Counted from the first letter of the stretch, positions 27,065 through 36,890 are shown. The stretch is 63,044 nucleotides of DNA from an uncultured Bacteroidales bacterium (GCA_902779705.1 CACZCR010000007.1:1-63044); one strand, 5' to 3'. Notes: a model not told the origin generated them from the letters alone. Numbers and translations are program-made.

Positions 27065-29342
27065 TGCAGCTGTTCTTCATGTTGTCCATAAAGTCTTGGT
27101 CCAAATCAAACTGCATAGAGCGGTCATATCCAAGTGAAGGATCGGCATAACACTTATTAGTGAACTTACCTACGATAGGCAGTGCCATAGAGGCACCTTG
27201 TCCCATACCGGTATAGTCGAAGTGGATAGAACGGTCTTCACCGCCAACCCATGCACCACTTACCAATTGAGGAGTGTAGCCTACAAACCAACCATCAGAG
27301 TTGTTGTTAGTAGTACCTGTTTTACCCGCCATAGGAACAGTGCAAATACCGTTCATGCGACGACCTGTACCAGAACGTACTACTTCGCGCATCATGTATA
27401 CCATTTTCTTGGCGCTCACATCATCCATCACTTCGTGGGCTTGCTGTGTGAACTGGCAAATGACATTACCAGTGTTGTCTTCTATTCGGGTGATATACAT
27501 AGGGTCGATACGTATACCTTTGTTGACAAATGTTGTATAGGCGTTCACCATTTCTTCTACCGATACTTCGCATGAACCCATACAGATGGTTACATTGGGA
27601 TCGATATCTCCTTTCAAACCGAATGAACGCATCAGTTTGACGATAGGGTCAGGACCGAACATCGCCATAAAGTAAGCAGACATCCAGTTGGATGATATAG
27701 CTAAGGCGTGAGCTAATGTCATAGGGCCTCCTCCGTGGCCGTCGCGTGGAGTCCAGTGGCCTCCGCCCGGGTTCTCAAAGGTCACATCAGCACGTGTTAC
27801 GGTAATTTTCTCGCACGGCCACATACCTTCTGTCATACCATAAGCGAACAAGTAGGGCTTGACAGTAGAACCGATTTGTCGGCGACCGATTGTAGCCATG
27901 TCGTATTTGAAGAAATCGAAGTCGTTGCCTCCGACATAGGCCTTGACATGTCCTGTGTGCGGCTCCATAGCCATAAATCCACAACGCAGGAAGTATTTGG
28001 TCCAGCGGATGGAGTCGCGAGGTGTCATGACGGTGTCTTTGCGATGATTGGCCGTATAGCTGAATACTTGCATTTCTACCGGTGTATCGAAGATCTTGCG
28101 TATTTCTTCTTCTGTTTTACCTTCCGCTTTCAGGTTTCTGTAGCGATCCGTCTGACGCATGGAACGATCCATGATGCGTTCGGCATCCTCCTTGCTAATC
28201 TGACGTGAGAAAGGTGCGTTAGCTTGTCCTTTTTTGGAACTGAAGAATACGCCCTGCAGATAGCGCATATGCTCTTCGACAGCTTCCTCTGCATATTTCT
28301 GCATGCGCGTATCGATAGTTGTGTAGATCTTCAAGCCGTCTGTATAGACATTATAATGTTCGCCGTTCTGCTTGGTGTTTTTGTTGCAGAAGCCATACAT
28401 AGGATCATTCTCCCACAGAAATTTGTCTACGCGGTATTGTTGCTTATTCCATTCCGGATAGTCGCTTTCGCGCGGTTTTTCAGCCATCAGGTATTTGCGT
28501 ATATGCTCACGGAAGTATGGTGCAATACCATTCTTATGGTCTATCACATGGTAGTCGCAAACCAATGGCAGACGTTGCAGAGAGTCGCACTCAGCTTGTG
28601 TGATGTATCCATATTTGGCCATTTGGCTGAATACGACGTTACGTCTATTCTTTGCGCGCTCAGGGTATCGTAATGGGTTATAGAGTGACGGGTTCTTACA
28701 CATACCCACCAACATAGCAGCTTGCTCGATTGTTAGTTTGGAAGGCGTGGTGTTAAAATACACATGGCTCGCTGTTTCTATACCTACGGCATTGTAGAGA
28801 AAATCAAACTGGTTGAGATACATCGTGATGATTTGCTCTTTGGAGTAAAGACGTTCCAGTTTGACAGCAATGACCCACTCGATAGGTTTCTGCAACATAC
28901 GTTGGAATCCTCGTGCTCCTCCTTGCGACCATAATTGCTTAGCGAGTTGTTGTGTAAGTGTACTACCTCCTCCGGCTTTACCGAGTTTGAATACAGCGCG
29001 GAACAATGCTTTCGGGTCCACGCCCATATGCTCATAGAATCGGGCATCTTCGGTAGCAACAAGTGCGTCAACCATGTATGGGCTGATTTCTGAGTAGTCG
29101 ACACTGAGGCGGTTGGCCGTCTTGTAGAAACGGCCGATTGTTTTGTTGTCGGCAGAGTAAATCTCACTGGCGTTTCTGTTCTGCGGGTTCTCCAGCTCTT
29201 CCAATGGCGGCATGTAACCCAACCAACCGATACTAATTAAGAATATAGCCAACAGTACAGCTACTACTCCTCCGGCAAAAATGCCCCAAAACCATTTTAA
29301 GAATTTGTTTCGCTTGGAAACATTGATCTTTTGTTCTGTCAT
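27006..29342 (-). CDS. Penicillin-binding protein 1A-type bifunctional peptidoglycan synthase
   Basis: A 778-residue class A PBP: cytoplasmic tail, membrane anchor (about 19-40), glycosyltransferase domain with EDARFYEHMGVD (98-109) and GGSTLTQQLAKQLW, then the transpeptidase domain. That domain has SxxK in GSTVKPYLF (near 492), SxN in SSNW and KTGT in GKTGTTNNNSDGW (near 675). It polymerises and crosslinks peptidoglycan in the periplasm. The ATG overlaps the hemW stop as ATGA. The last 59 bases overlap the TPR gene. Confidence 0.94.
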   Translation of the reverse strand: MTEQKINVSKRNKFLKWFWGIFAGGVVAVLLAIFLISIGWLGYMPPLEELENPQNRNASEIYSADNKTIGRFYKTANRLSVDYSEISPYMVDALVATEDARFYEHMGVDPKALFRAVFKLGKAGGGSTLTQQLAKQLWSQGGARGFQRMLQKPIEWVIAVKLERLYSKEQIITMYLNQFDFLYNAVGIETASHVYFNTTPSKLTIEQAAMLVGMCKNPSLYNPLRYPERAKNRRNVVFSQMAKYGYITQAECDSLQRLPLVCDYHVIDHKNGIAPYFREHIRKYLMAEKPRESDYPEWNKQQYRVDKFLWENDPMYGFCNKNTKQNGEHYNVYTDGLKIYTTIDTRMQKYAEEAVEEHMRYLQGVFFSSKKGQANAPFSRQISKEDAERIMDRSMRQTDRYRNLKAEGKTEEEIRKIFDTPVEMQVFSYTANHRKDTVMTPRDSIRWTKYFLRCGFMAMEPHTGHVKAYVGGNDFDFFKYDMATIGRRQIGSTVKPYLFAYGMTEGMWPCEKITVTRADVTFENPGGGHWTPRDGHGGGPMTLAHALAISSNWMSAYFMAMFGPDPIVKLMRSFGLKGDIDPNVTICMGSCEVSVEEMVNAYTTFVNKGIRIDPMYITRIEDNTGNVICQFTQQAHEVMDDVSAKKMVYMMREVVRSGTGRRMNGICTVPMAGKTGTTNNNSDGWFVGYTPQLVSGAWVGGEDRSIHFDYTGMGQGASMALPIVGKFTNKCYADPSLGYDRSMQFDLDQDFMDNMKNSCSEYSAFDVENTEYEVAEEE

Positions 29343-30430
29343 GTTATGATGTTTTCTATTATTCGATTCAATATATGTAGTCCGCGTTGTGTTGTGCGAA
29401 TGTATCCATTTTCTTGTTCTAACAATCCTTCGGATAAATATTGCTCAATCGCTTTTATATTCCGTAGTTTACTAAGTTCGATGCCTTCTTCGGTGCGAAG
29501 AGAAAGCATTATATATTCGTTATACCGTTCGGTGTCATTAAGCCGCTCAAAATCATATTTGATTACTCCGGTTTGGGTGGCATCAGCCATGATAGCAATG
29601 TATTGCTCCAAATCGCTTACATTCCACCTTCGTATTTGCCGGTCGTATGAGTGAGCGGCTGCTCCAAGACCGATATAGGGCACGTCATGCCAATAGCTGC
29701 TATTATGTTTCGAGCGGTATCCTTCTAAGGCGTAATTGCTCACTTCGTAGTGTTCGTATCCAGCCGTTGCGGCCCGATCGGTAAGGCGGTCGTACATTGC
29801 CATTTCAATCTCTTCATCCACCGGTTCGACTATACCTTTCTCCATCATAGTTGTCAACTGTGTGCCTTCTTCCCATTGTAGGCAATAGGTAGATATGTGT
29901 TCCGGATGCAATGCCAGCAATTGGTCTATATCTTCTTCCCATTCGTCCATTGTCTGTCCCGGAAGACCATACATGAGGTCCAGTGACAAATTGGCTATTC
30001 CGGCTTCCCGTGCAATGCTTACGGCTCTAATGGCCTGTTCTGCATTATGGCGTCTGCCGATCAGTTGTAGGCGTTCGTTGTGAAAGGACTGTATGCCCAT
30101 CGACAGCCGGTTTACTCCTGCGGTGCGTAGAGTCTGTAAGTAGTCGAGGGTTACATCGCAGGGGTTCATCTCTACCGTGATCTCTTCGGCTTGTTTTGCA
30201 TCTATTCGTTTTATCAAATCAGCTATGTCTTCGGCTTTCAGTTGGCTGGGTGTTCCTCCTCCGAAATAGATAGTGCGTACACCTTCCTTCCATTCATCGC
30301 GCCTAAGTGCTATTTCTTGTTTCAAAGCCTGCACATATGCCGTACGTCGGTTGAGTGCTGTGGTCGAATAGAAGTCGCAGTAGTGACATCTCGACGCGCA
30401 AAACGGTATATGTACATATATTCCAACCAT
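29339..30430 (-). CDS. hemW: Radical-SAM heme chaperone HemW (HemN-like)
   Basis: A 363-residue radical-SAM protein that in characterised homologues binds and delivers heme; such genes are often mislabelled coproporphyrinogen oxidase. Seen: MVGIYVHIPFCASRCHYCDF with cysteines 11, 15 and 18, the GGGTPSQL SAM segment, SMGIQSFHNERL and a C-terminal HemN_C-like helix region. I start at the ATG at 30430, which overlaps the rarA stop (TGATG); an upstream in-frame start at 30445 lies inside rarA. It lacks the extra fourth cysteine seen in true HemN (CxxxCxxCxC). Confidence 0.9.
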   Translation of the reverse strand: MVGIYVHIPFCASRCHYCDFYSTTALNRRTAYVQALKQEIALRRDEWKEGVRTIYFGGGTPSQLKAEDIADLIKRIDAKQAEEITVEMNPCDVTLDYLQTLRTAGVNRLSMGIQSFHNERLQLIGRRHNAEQAIRAVSIAREAGIANLSLDLMYGLPGQTMDEWEEDIDQLLALHPEHISTYCLQWEEGTQLTTMMEKGIVEPVDEEIEMAMYDRLTDRAATAGYEHYEVSNYALEGYRSKHNSSYWHDVPYIGLGAAAHSYDRQIRRWNVSDLEQYIAIMADATQTGVIKYDFERLNDTERYNEYIMLSLRTEEGIELSKLRNIKAIEQYLSEGLLEQENGYIRTTQRGLHILNRIIENIIT

Positions 30431-31653
30431 CAATCTTTGTGCCAAAAAATGGTGTTGATCAATTCATCCGGCAGATATTGTTGTTCCACCCAGTGTCCCG
30501 GGAAGTCGTGTGGGTACTTGTAGCCATCCGAATAGCCCAGTTCTTTCATCAGGTTGGTAGGTGCATTACGCAAGTGCAGTGGAACGGGTAGGTTACCAGT
30601 CTCGCGCACTTTGGCCAGGGCGTTGTCTATCGCCAAGTAGGCTGAGTTGTCTTTCTTGCATGTGGCTAGGTAGATGGTAGTCTCTGCCAAGGGGATGCGT
30701 CCTTCGGGCCATCCAATCTTGTTGACTATATCAAAGCACGTGTTAGCCAATAGCATCGCGTTAGGGTTAGCCAATCCGATATCTTCGCTGGCAGAGATCA
30801 CCAGTCGGCGGGCGATGAACTTGGGATCTTCTCCTCCTTCGATCATGCGTGCCAGCCAGTAGATAGCTGCTTGCGGATCACTACCTCGTATAGACTTGAT
30901 AAACGCGGATATGATATCGTAATGCATTTCTCCGTCCTTGTCATATGCCACAGGGTTTTGTTGCAATTGTTGAGTGATAGTCTCGTTGTCAATGGTTTTG
31001 ACACCACTATTGCTTACCAGTTCTAGTATATTGAGCAGTTTGCGTGCGTCTCCGCCGCTATATCGTAAGAGCGCCTCTGTCTGCTTGATCTCCAGTTGGC
31101 AACTTTTGAGGTATGTGTCTTGTTCGAGTGCACGGTTTAGCAGTTCCTGCAAGTCATCTTTACCCAGCGGTTTGAGTACATATACCTGGCATCGACTCAA
31201 TAGGGGAGTGATGACTTCAAAACTCGGGTTCTCGGTGGTAGCTCCGATGAGCGTCACTACACCTTCTTCTACTGCACCCAAAAGGCTATCTTGCTGCGAC
31301 TTGCTAAAGCGATGTATCTCATCGATAAAGAGTATCGGGCTTCGTTGGTCCACTTGTGCAGCAAAAAGGCCGCTATTGACCACAGCGGTGCGCTTGGCTT
31401 TGTCTATGACTTCGCGCACTTCTTTGACGCCGCTTGTTACAGCGCTCAGCGTGTAGAAGGGACGTTCCAAATCGTGTGCTACAATCTTGGCTAAGGTAGT
31501 CTTACCAACCCCCGGAGGCCCCCACAGAATGAAACTGGAGAGGTTTCCGCTCTCAATCATTTGTCGTAGAACAGCTCCTTGTCCTACCAAATGTTTTTGT
31601 CCTATGTAGTCGTCCAATGTTTTAGGACGAAGTCGTTCGGCTAATGGCAACAT
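30430..31653 (-). CDS. rarA: Replication-associated recombination protein A (MgsA/RarA)
   Basis: An AAA+ ATPase related to clamp loaders that acts at stalled forks. The 407 residues show Walker A GPPGVGKTT (45-53), Walker B LFIDEIHRFSKSQQD, sensor 1 GATTENPSFE, and the C-terminal tetramerisation domain with the ARRLVISASEDIGLANP signature. It overlaps recN by 13 bases and hemW by one base, so translation is probably coupled. Confidence 0.95.
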   Translation of the reverse strand: MLPLAERLRPKTLDDYIGQKHLVGQGAVLRQMIESGNLSSFILWGPPGVGKTTLAKIVAHDLERPFYTLSAVTSGVKEVREVIDKAKRTAVVNSGLFAAQVDQRSPILFIDEIHRFSKSQQDSLLGAVEEGVVTLIGATTENPSFEVITPLLSRCQVYVLKPLGKDDLQELLNRALEQDTYLKSCQLEIKQTEALLRYSGGDARKLLNILELVSNSGVKTIDNETITQQLQQNPVAYDKDGEMHYDIISAFIKSIRGSDPQAAIYWLARMIEGGEDPKFIARRLVISASEDIGLANPNAMLLANTCFDIVNKIGWPEGRIPLAETTIYLATCKKDNSAYLAIDNALAKVRETGNLPVPLHLRNAPTNLMKELGYSDGYKYPHDFPGHWVEQQYLPDELINTIFWHKD

Positions 31654-33218
31654 AACAGTTGTTTGGCATTGGCGATAGCTTCAGCAGAAGGGTTCTTGCC
31701 GCTTAGCATTGAAGCTATCTCAGTTATTCGTTCTTCCGTGTTTAGACGGCTGATATGTGTCTCGGTACGAGTGTCTGTATCAGCTTTATAAACTTTATAG
31801 TGATTTTCGCCCAAAGCAGCTATCTGCGGTAAATGGGTGATAGCGATGATCTGTCGGTGTTGAGCCATATCGCGCATAATACTTGCCATTTGGGTGGCAA
31901 TGTCTCCGCTAACACCTGTGTCTATCTCGTCAAAGATGATTGTAGGTAGTCCTTTGGTGCTGGCAATGAGTGCTTTGATGCACAGCATGAGTCGGCTGAT
32001 TTCTCCTCCTGAAGCCACTTCGCTTACATTGCGTAGGCTTTGGTTGAGGTTGGCGGCAAAAAGAAGTTGTACTTCGTCTTGCCCGCTAGGCATACACTCT
32101 TTGCTTTTAGTGATGTCTATTTCTACTTTGGCATGGCCAATGCCAAGGCGTGTCAGTCCCTCTACCAGTCGTTCGCAAATCTGCGGTATAACAGCAGTAC
32201 GGCTTTCGGTCAGTACTTTGGCTTTTTGAAGAAGGCAGGACTGCTCAGCAAGGTAGGTGTTCATTGCTTGTTCGACATCGAACTCAATACTATCTGCCCG
32301 CAGTACTTGTTGTGCTAACTCATCTCTTATTGCAATCAATTCTTCGATGGTTTGTGCGCTGAATTTATGCAGTAAGTCGTTGAGTGTACTGATTCGTTCT
32401 TCCACCCATTGCAGGCGTTGCGGATCCATTTCAATATTGTTGATCATCCGTTCGGCTTCTTGGGCAATATCTTGCAATTCAATGCGTGTGCTCTCAATTC
32501 GTTCTGCCAGTTCAGGGGCCGCTTGTTCAAGTCTGCACATACGCAGAGCATCGATAGCGCTGTGTTGCTCTCCGTTGAGTGCTTCGACTGTTAGTTGCAG
32601 TGCGTTGCGAATATCTTCAGCATGGGTTAATTGGTAGTGCTCTGCTTCTAATTGCTCTAATTCTTCTTTCTCCAAGCATGCTTCGTCCAGTAAGTTAAAT
32701 CGATATTGGATATAATCTGCGTCTTGCTGATTTTGTTTGGCTAATTGTTGTAGATGGAGCCACTTGGCTTTGGCAGCTTCACATTTCTCATATTGCGCAT
32801 GATAGTCGGCTAAGAGTGTCTCGTTCTGCGCGATAGCGTCTAATACTTCCAATTGGAAGTCGGCGTTCTCTATGAGCAGGTTAGCATGTTGGGAATGAAT
32901 GTCGATGAGTTGGTTGGATAGCGCTTTGAGTTCCTGTAGTGTCACTACGCTGTCATCGACAAAGGAGCGGCTTTTGCCGTTGGCATATAGTTCGCGGCGG
33001 ATAATATAGTTATCAAACTCTGCTTCAATGATACACTTGTCTTCTCCGTCTGTGATGGCTTTACTATCTGCCCGCGCGCCTAGCACGAGAGCTAAGGCCC
33101 CAAGGATGATACTCTTACCTGCACCTGTCTCGCCGGTCAGTACTGAGAATCCGGCACCAAAATCGATATCCAGGTGGGAGATTAATGCGTAGTTCTGTAT
33201 GTGTAGATGCTTAAGCAT
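31641..33218 (-). CDS. recN: DNA repair protein RecN
   Basis: An SMC-like ATPase in double-strand-break repair. The 525-residue protein starts MLKHLHIQNYALI, has Walker A GETGAGKS (29-36), long coiled coils (about 155-350), the ABC signature VASGGEISRLMLCIKAL and Walker B TIIFDEIDTGVSG. It is slightly shorter than the roughly 550 residues of many homologues but has every motif. It shares one base with the upstream DUF4835 gene. Confidence 0.95.
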   Translation of the reverse strand: MLKHLHIQNYALISHLDIDFGAGFSVLTGETGAGKSIILGALALVLGARADSKAITDGEDKCIIEAEFDNYIIRRELYANGKSRSFVDDSVVTLQELKALSNQLIDIHSQHANLLIENADFQLEVLDAIAQNETLLADYHAQYEKCEAAKAKWLHLQQLAKQNQQDADYIQYRFNLLDEACLEKEELEQLEAEHYQLTHAEDIRNALQLTVEALNGEQHSAIDALRMCRLEQAAPELAERIESTRIELQDIAQEAERMINNIEMDPQRLQWVEERISTLNDLLHKFSAQTIEELIAIRDELAQQVLRADSIEFDVEQAMNTYLAEQSCLLQKAKVLTESRTAVIPQICERLVEGLTRLGIGHAKVEIDITKSKECMPSGQDEVQLLFAANLNQSLRNVSEVASGGEISRLMLCIKALIASTKGLPTIIFDEIDTGVSGDIATQMASIMRDMAQHRQIIAITHLPQIAALGENHYKVYKADTDTRTETHISRLNTEERITEIASMLSGKNPSAEAIANAKQLLCCH

Positions 33219-34120
33219 TATTGATTGATTTTGTCGTAGGTGTTCTGTCGCGTAGGATCAATAGACATCAACAGGTCATATACTTTCTTTTTCTCATCGC
33301 TTGTTCCTTGTTGGAAGATGGATACTATTTCTTCTGCTTTGGCGTCAAGGAAGGTGCTTACTACGTAGGTGGCCGGCCGCGCACGGTTGGCTTCTTTGAG
33401 TACGTCCATACCTTCGGCTATGGCAGCTCTTCCGTTATTCACATTGTCGGACATGATGTCGAGACCCAAGCGGTGGTAAGTATATATATATTGTCGCAAG
33501 GGTTTGAAAACTTCGTCGATAAGATTGTTGATCAGGGCATAACGATTGCGGTTGCTGTCGAAAGCTAGCCAGCCTTTCTGCTCTAAGTTGGACATGGATG
33601 CCGATTGACAGGCATTGACTATTTCTTCGCATACTTGGTAGAACGGTGTGCCTCCCAGACGTTGGAATGTGTCCATGTCATAGCCAAGCATCAGATAGCA
33701 GTAGTATGCCAACATTGCTGTAAGATTGGTAGTGAACTGATTCTGCTGATAGACTATCTGGTCATACTCCTGGTAGGTGAAGTTGAAGTTGCGGTCTTGG
33801 AAGTTGATGAGCGGGGTAGTGTAGCTGCTTCCCCATACAGGGCGGCGGCTCTGCAGGGTCATCTCGCACGTGTATTGGTTATCCTCAACCGCATTGACGA
33901 TGATTAGCATTTGGCAGTCTATTTTCTCATGCTCCATAAATTGGAGGTTGGTCCACTTGTTTTGGTTGATGTACTCTTCGATACTTGTTTTGAGCGTTTG
34001 ATAGACTTGCTTGTTGCTACCTTCGATTTTATCGGAGTTGATGGTTACAGTACACTGAAACTCCTGCGCCGATACGATCGTCGCCAAACTCAGGAGTGCT
34101 ATTAGGAGTGTTTTTTTCAT
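33218..34120 (-). CDS. DUF4835 / PorD-like protein
   Basis: A 300-residue exported protein (signal peptide ending IVSAQ, about 19) with the family's FQCTVTINSDKIEGSNKQVYQTLKTSIEEYIN opening, a NFQDRNFNFTYQEYDQ middle and a helical C-terminus. The family is associated with the type IX secretion system under the name PorD in some annotations, and recN is its usual neighbour. No other T9SS gene is in the window, so I cannot say that the system is present. Confidence 0.82.
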   Translation of the reverse strand: MKKTLLIALLSLATIVSAQEFQCTVTINSDKIEGSNKQVYQTLKTSIEEYINQNKWTNLQFMEHEKIDCQMLIIVNAVEDNQYTCEMTLQSRRPVWGSSYTTPLINFQDRNFNFTYQEYDQIVYQQNQFTTNLTAMLAYYCYLMLGYDMDTFQRLGGTPFYQVCEEIVNACQSASMSNLEQKGWLAFDSNRNRYALINNLIDEVFKPLRQYIYTYHRLGLDIMSDNVNNGRAAIAEGMDVLKEANRARPATYVVSTFLDAKAEEIVSIFQQGTSDEKKKVYDLLMSIDPTRQNTYDKINQ

Positions 34121-35145
34121 TTGCCTCGTGTGATAGAAAGAATATTACCGGTTTTGGTATCAAACACTATATGCACCGGTTCGCCGATGAACAGGTCCTC
34201 GTTTAGTGGTATGCTAATGCCTAGTTGTGCGACATTAATCATCTCGTCCAATAGGTCTGTGTCTGCTTGTGTGACGCGTATATGTGCCACACCTGGCAGG
34301 TTGTAGCATATCTGTGATGGTTTGGGTTCGCCTTTTTTAGGCTTGGCTTTAGGGTCAACGACTATAGGCGCAGCTTCGCGTCGTTCAATCTCTACATTGA
34401 TTCGGAGGCTGTCTTGTCCGATAATGCAAAGTAGAGTGTCTTGTGCTGTTGCAGGGTCGATAGTTTGTTTTACCCATCTTACGTGCGTCTTAACGCTACC
34501 TGTGAACAAAGCGGTTAGTGCCTTCTCTTGTTTCTCCATTTCTTTGAGCAAAGCTTGTATGGCAGCACCGTCTGAAGGCATGTTTTCCAGTTCGCCGGCC
34601 AGTAAGAATGCACGGTTGTCGCGGAGTTGGAAAATTTGTTTAGCTACATTCTTAGCACGCACGTAGGCACTGTCGTTTTTGAAGGTAGACTCCAAGAGGG
34701 ACGGTGTGGATGGGTGGGTGGTATAGGAAGTGTCCTTTTGCTCACGATGATAGGATGTATGCTTGTCAGGCTTTTGAGCGGCAGGGATATTGTAGCCCTG
34801 TAGAATGCCCTCATTGGTTACACTTATGAGTTGCATTTCTTTGCCTGCTTCCGGCAGAATAGTGTAGACACGATTTTTATCCGGCACGGCTTTGGTCTCC
34901 AACCGTACTTTTTTGATATCATATGTGGTCGTGTCGTGTTCGATGACCTGGTCGATACCCAGCAGTTTCTGTGCCCATTTGGCATAGATGCCTGCTTGGT
35001 ATTCTTTTTGCGTGTATCGCACACTAATGGTAGCTTCGGTCTTGGGCAAGTAGTATTGAATGCCCATTTGCTGAACAGCGATGGTATCTGCCCAAACTGT
35101 TATGCCGCATATGGTAGCAGCGAATAAAATAAGTATACGTTTCAT
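34117..35145 (-). CDS. DUF4831 family protein
   Basis: Function unknown; a Bacteroidota family. The 342 residues carry a signal peptide ending VWAD (about 20), a QYYLPKTEATISVRYTQKEYQAGIYAKWAQKLLG segment typical of the family, a Ser/Thr-rich middle (about 135-160) and a lattice of beta-strands to the end (FIGEPVHIVFDTKTGNI). It overlaps the DUF4835 start by 4 bases and follows aroE by 21 bases. Confidence 0.8.
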   Translation of the reverse strand: MKRILILFAATICGITVWADTIAVQQMGIQYYLPKTEATISVRYTQKEYQAGIYAKWAQKLLGIDQVIEHDTTTYDIKKVRLETKAVPDKNRVYTILPEAGKEMQLISVTNEGILQGYNIPAAQKPDKHTSYHREQKDTSYTTHPSTPSLLESTFKNDSAYVRAKNVAKQIFQLRDNRAFLLAGELENMPSDGAAIQALLKEMEKQEKALTALFTGSVKTHVRWVKQTIDPATAQDTLLCIIGQDSLRINVEIERREAAPIVVDPKAKPKKGEPKPSQICYNLPGVAHIRVTQADTDLLDEMINVAQLGISIPLNEDLFIGEPVHIVFDTKTGNILSITRGK

Positions 35146-35166
35146 TGTTTTAGTTTTATCTCATTT

Positions 35167-35904
35167 TTACATATTGTTCGATGTTCCTGACCATATTCGC
35201 CAAGCTTCTTCGGCTTGGCCGTATAGCATCCCAAGTCCGTTTTGTATGCGCGCTCCCTGTGCCTGCCCGCGCGAAAGAAAAACAGTTAACTCGGGGTTGT
35301 ATACACAGTCGAACAAAAGATGGTTTTTGTCTATCAGTTCGTAAGGGATCGGGGCACAGCTATTTATGTCCGGAAACATGCCCAGCGGGGTAGCGTTGAC
35401 TATTACACTATGAGTGCGCATGATTTCTTCGGTCAGGTCGTTGTATCCGATCACACCTTTTTGAGGAGTGCGGCTAACCAATTGGACAGTTAGGCCTAGT
35501 TGTTCTAATCCGTATTTGACGGCTTTGGATGCACCTCCTGTGCCTAAAACTAAGGCCTGATGGTCGGTCGGGAGGAGTAGGGGCTGGATGGAGCGCATAA
35601 ACCCCGCGCAGTCGGTGTTGTAGCCGGTTTTTTGGTACACTACGTTTACTGCTCCCACGTTCTTAGCAGTTTCGTCTAATCGGTCTAAGAATGGACGGAT
35701 GTCTTGTTTGTATGGCATGGTCACATTCATGCCATCCATTTTTTGCAGCAGTTCTTTGATTTTGCTTCCCTTGTCCCATTCGTCTTTGTCGATAGGGTAT
35801 AGCGAATACTCGGCATCGATGTGTTCACGCTCAAATTTTTCGTTGAAATAGCGTGCCGAGAATGACTGTACTAAGGGGTAGCCTATGATGCCAAAATGTC
35901 TCAT
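35167..35904 (-). CDS. aroE: Shikimate dehydrogenase
   Basis: Reduces 3-dehydroshikimate with NADPH in aromatic amino-acid synthesis. From the ATG at 35904 (ATGA overlap with tilS) the protein has 245 residues. It shows GIIGYPLVQSFSARYFN at the start, catalytic Lys66 in NVTMPYKQ, the nucleotide-binding GTGGASKAVKYGL and ATPLGMFPD. It is shorter than E. coli AroE (272) but like other Bacteroidales forms. An upstream frame start at 35964 lies inside tilS and is rejected. Confidence 0.94.
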   Translation of the reverse strand: MRHFGIIGYPLVQSFSARYFNEKFEREHIDAEYSLYPIDKDEWDKGSKIKELLQKMDGMNVTMPYKQDIRPFLDRLDETAKNVGAVNVVYQKTGYNTDCAGFMRSIQPLLLPTDHQALVLGTGGASKAVKYGLEQLGLTVQLVSRTPQKGVIGYNDLTEEIMRTHSVIVNATPLGMFPDINSCAPIPYELIDKNHLLFDCVYNPELTVFLSRGQAQGARIQNGLGMLYGQAEEAWRIWSGTSNNM

Positions 35905-36782
35905 TTTGTTTCTATTGTTAGTTTGTGTCGTTGCCATGTAGCGCGGTGTGTGGCCGATTCCCAAGTTTTGCCGCCTTCGTTTTGCTGCATGGCATCGTAA
36001 ATTTTTTCAATTTCGCTAAAACCATAAGGCTTTAGTTCTTCGTATAGTTGGCATATGCCCGCCGCGCGGGTGTGCTTATTCGCAATCAAGTCTGCATAGC
36101 CTTGCATTGTTTCTGCGGTATGGGCTATATGCTCTATTTCTGCTTCGGAATAGCCGGCTATCTCCGCGCGTATAGCATTGCGGCGAATCGAGGTATCTGT
36201 ATTGGTAGAGTCTTCGACCCATTCGAGATGTCGTATATCCTTTAGATAATGACGTATATATGCTTTTGTGGTACATAGCAGTGGTCGGATGATCACTATA
36301 TCGCTGTCCACTATCGGGTTTTCGCTTACTGGACGCATACCGCCTAAGCCTTTTAGTCCAGCGCCTCGTCTAAGGTTCATCAGTACTGTTTCGGCTTGGT
36401 CATTTTGGTGATGAGCTACGGCGATGGCAGCGCAGTTTTCCTCTTTGGCCACTTGGTCGAACCATTGATAGCGTAGTTGGCGAGCTGCCAGCTCAATGCT
36501 TATCTTCTCTATAGCGGCATATGCCTTAGTATCAAAAGATACCGTGCGTAGTGGGAGTCCCTGTTTGGTGGCATATGATTTGACGAATGCCTCGTCACGG
36601 TTCGACTCTTCGCCGCGCAAGTGAAAATTGCAATGGGCGAGGATGCAGTTGTATCCTGCTCGTTGTAGTACATCTGCCAGTGCGATGCTATCTGCGCCTC
36701 CACTTACACCCACCAGAAGCGGGCGATTCTTTACCCACTCACCAATGTTCGTTTCTATGTATTTGCGTACGCGTCGCAACAT
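35901..36782 (-). CDS. tilS: tRNA(Ile)-lysidine synthase TilS, short form
   Basis: Converts the wobble C of tRNA-Ile(CAU) to lysidine, an essential step for AUA decoding. The N-terminal PP-loop ATPase domain is intact: GVSGGADSIALAD (25-37), HCNFHLRGEESNRDE and AHHQNDQAETVLMNLRRG. The protein stops at 293 residues after a partial middle domain (GFSEIEKIYDAMQQNEGG). The C-terminal tRNA-binding domain of the usual 430-residue enzyme is missing. Short TilS forms of similar size exist (for example in Aquifex), so it may work. It is the first gene of the ten-gene run. Confidence 0.9.
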   Translation of the reverse strand: MLRRVRKYIETNIGEWVKNRPLLVGVSGGADSIALADVLQRAGYNCILAHCNFHLRGEESNRDEAFVKSYATKQGLPLRTVSFDTKAYAAIEKISIELAARQLRYQWFDQVAKEENCAAIAVAHHQNDQAETVLMNLRRGAGLKGLGGMRPVSENPIVDSDIVIIRPLLCTTKAYIRHYLKDIRHLEWVEDSTNTDTSIRRNAIRAEIAGYSEAEIEHIAHTAETMQGYADLIANKHTRAAGICQLYEELKPYGFSEIEKIYDAMQQNEGGKTWESATHRATWQRHKLTIETK

Positions 36783-36810
36783 GGCAAAGCCTATTATCCA
36801 AATTCGGCTG

Positions 36811-36842
36811 CAAAGTTACAAAAAGAAAAAGAAATGTGCAAA
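36811..36842 (-). promoter_or_regulatory. Promoter of the tilS-to-TraB gene run
   Basis: Minus strand: TTTG (36842-36839), 20-base spacer, TAACTTTG (36818-36811). The leader to the tilS ATG at 36782 is about 25 bases. I see no other match to this motif between 24196 and 36782 on the minus strand, so it may serve all ten genes. Confidence 0.75.
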
Positions 36843-36890
36843 TAAAAATAAATTTTTATTGCATAACATATGGTGAGATATCGATAAAAG

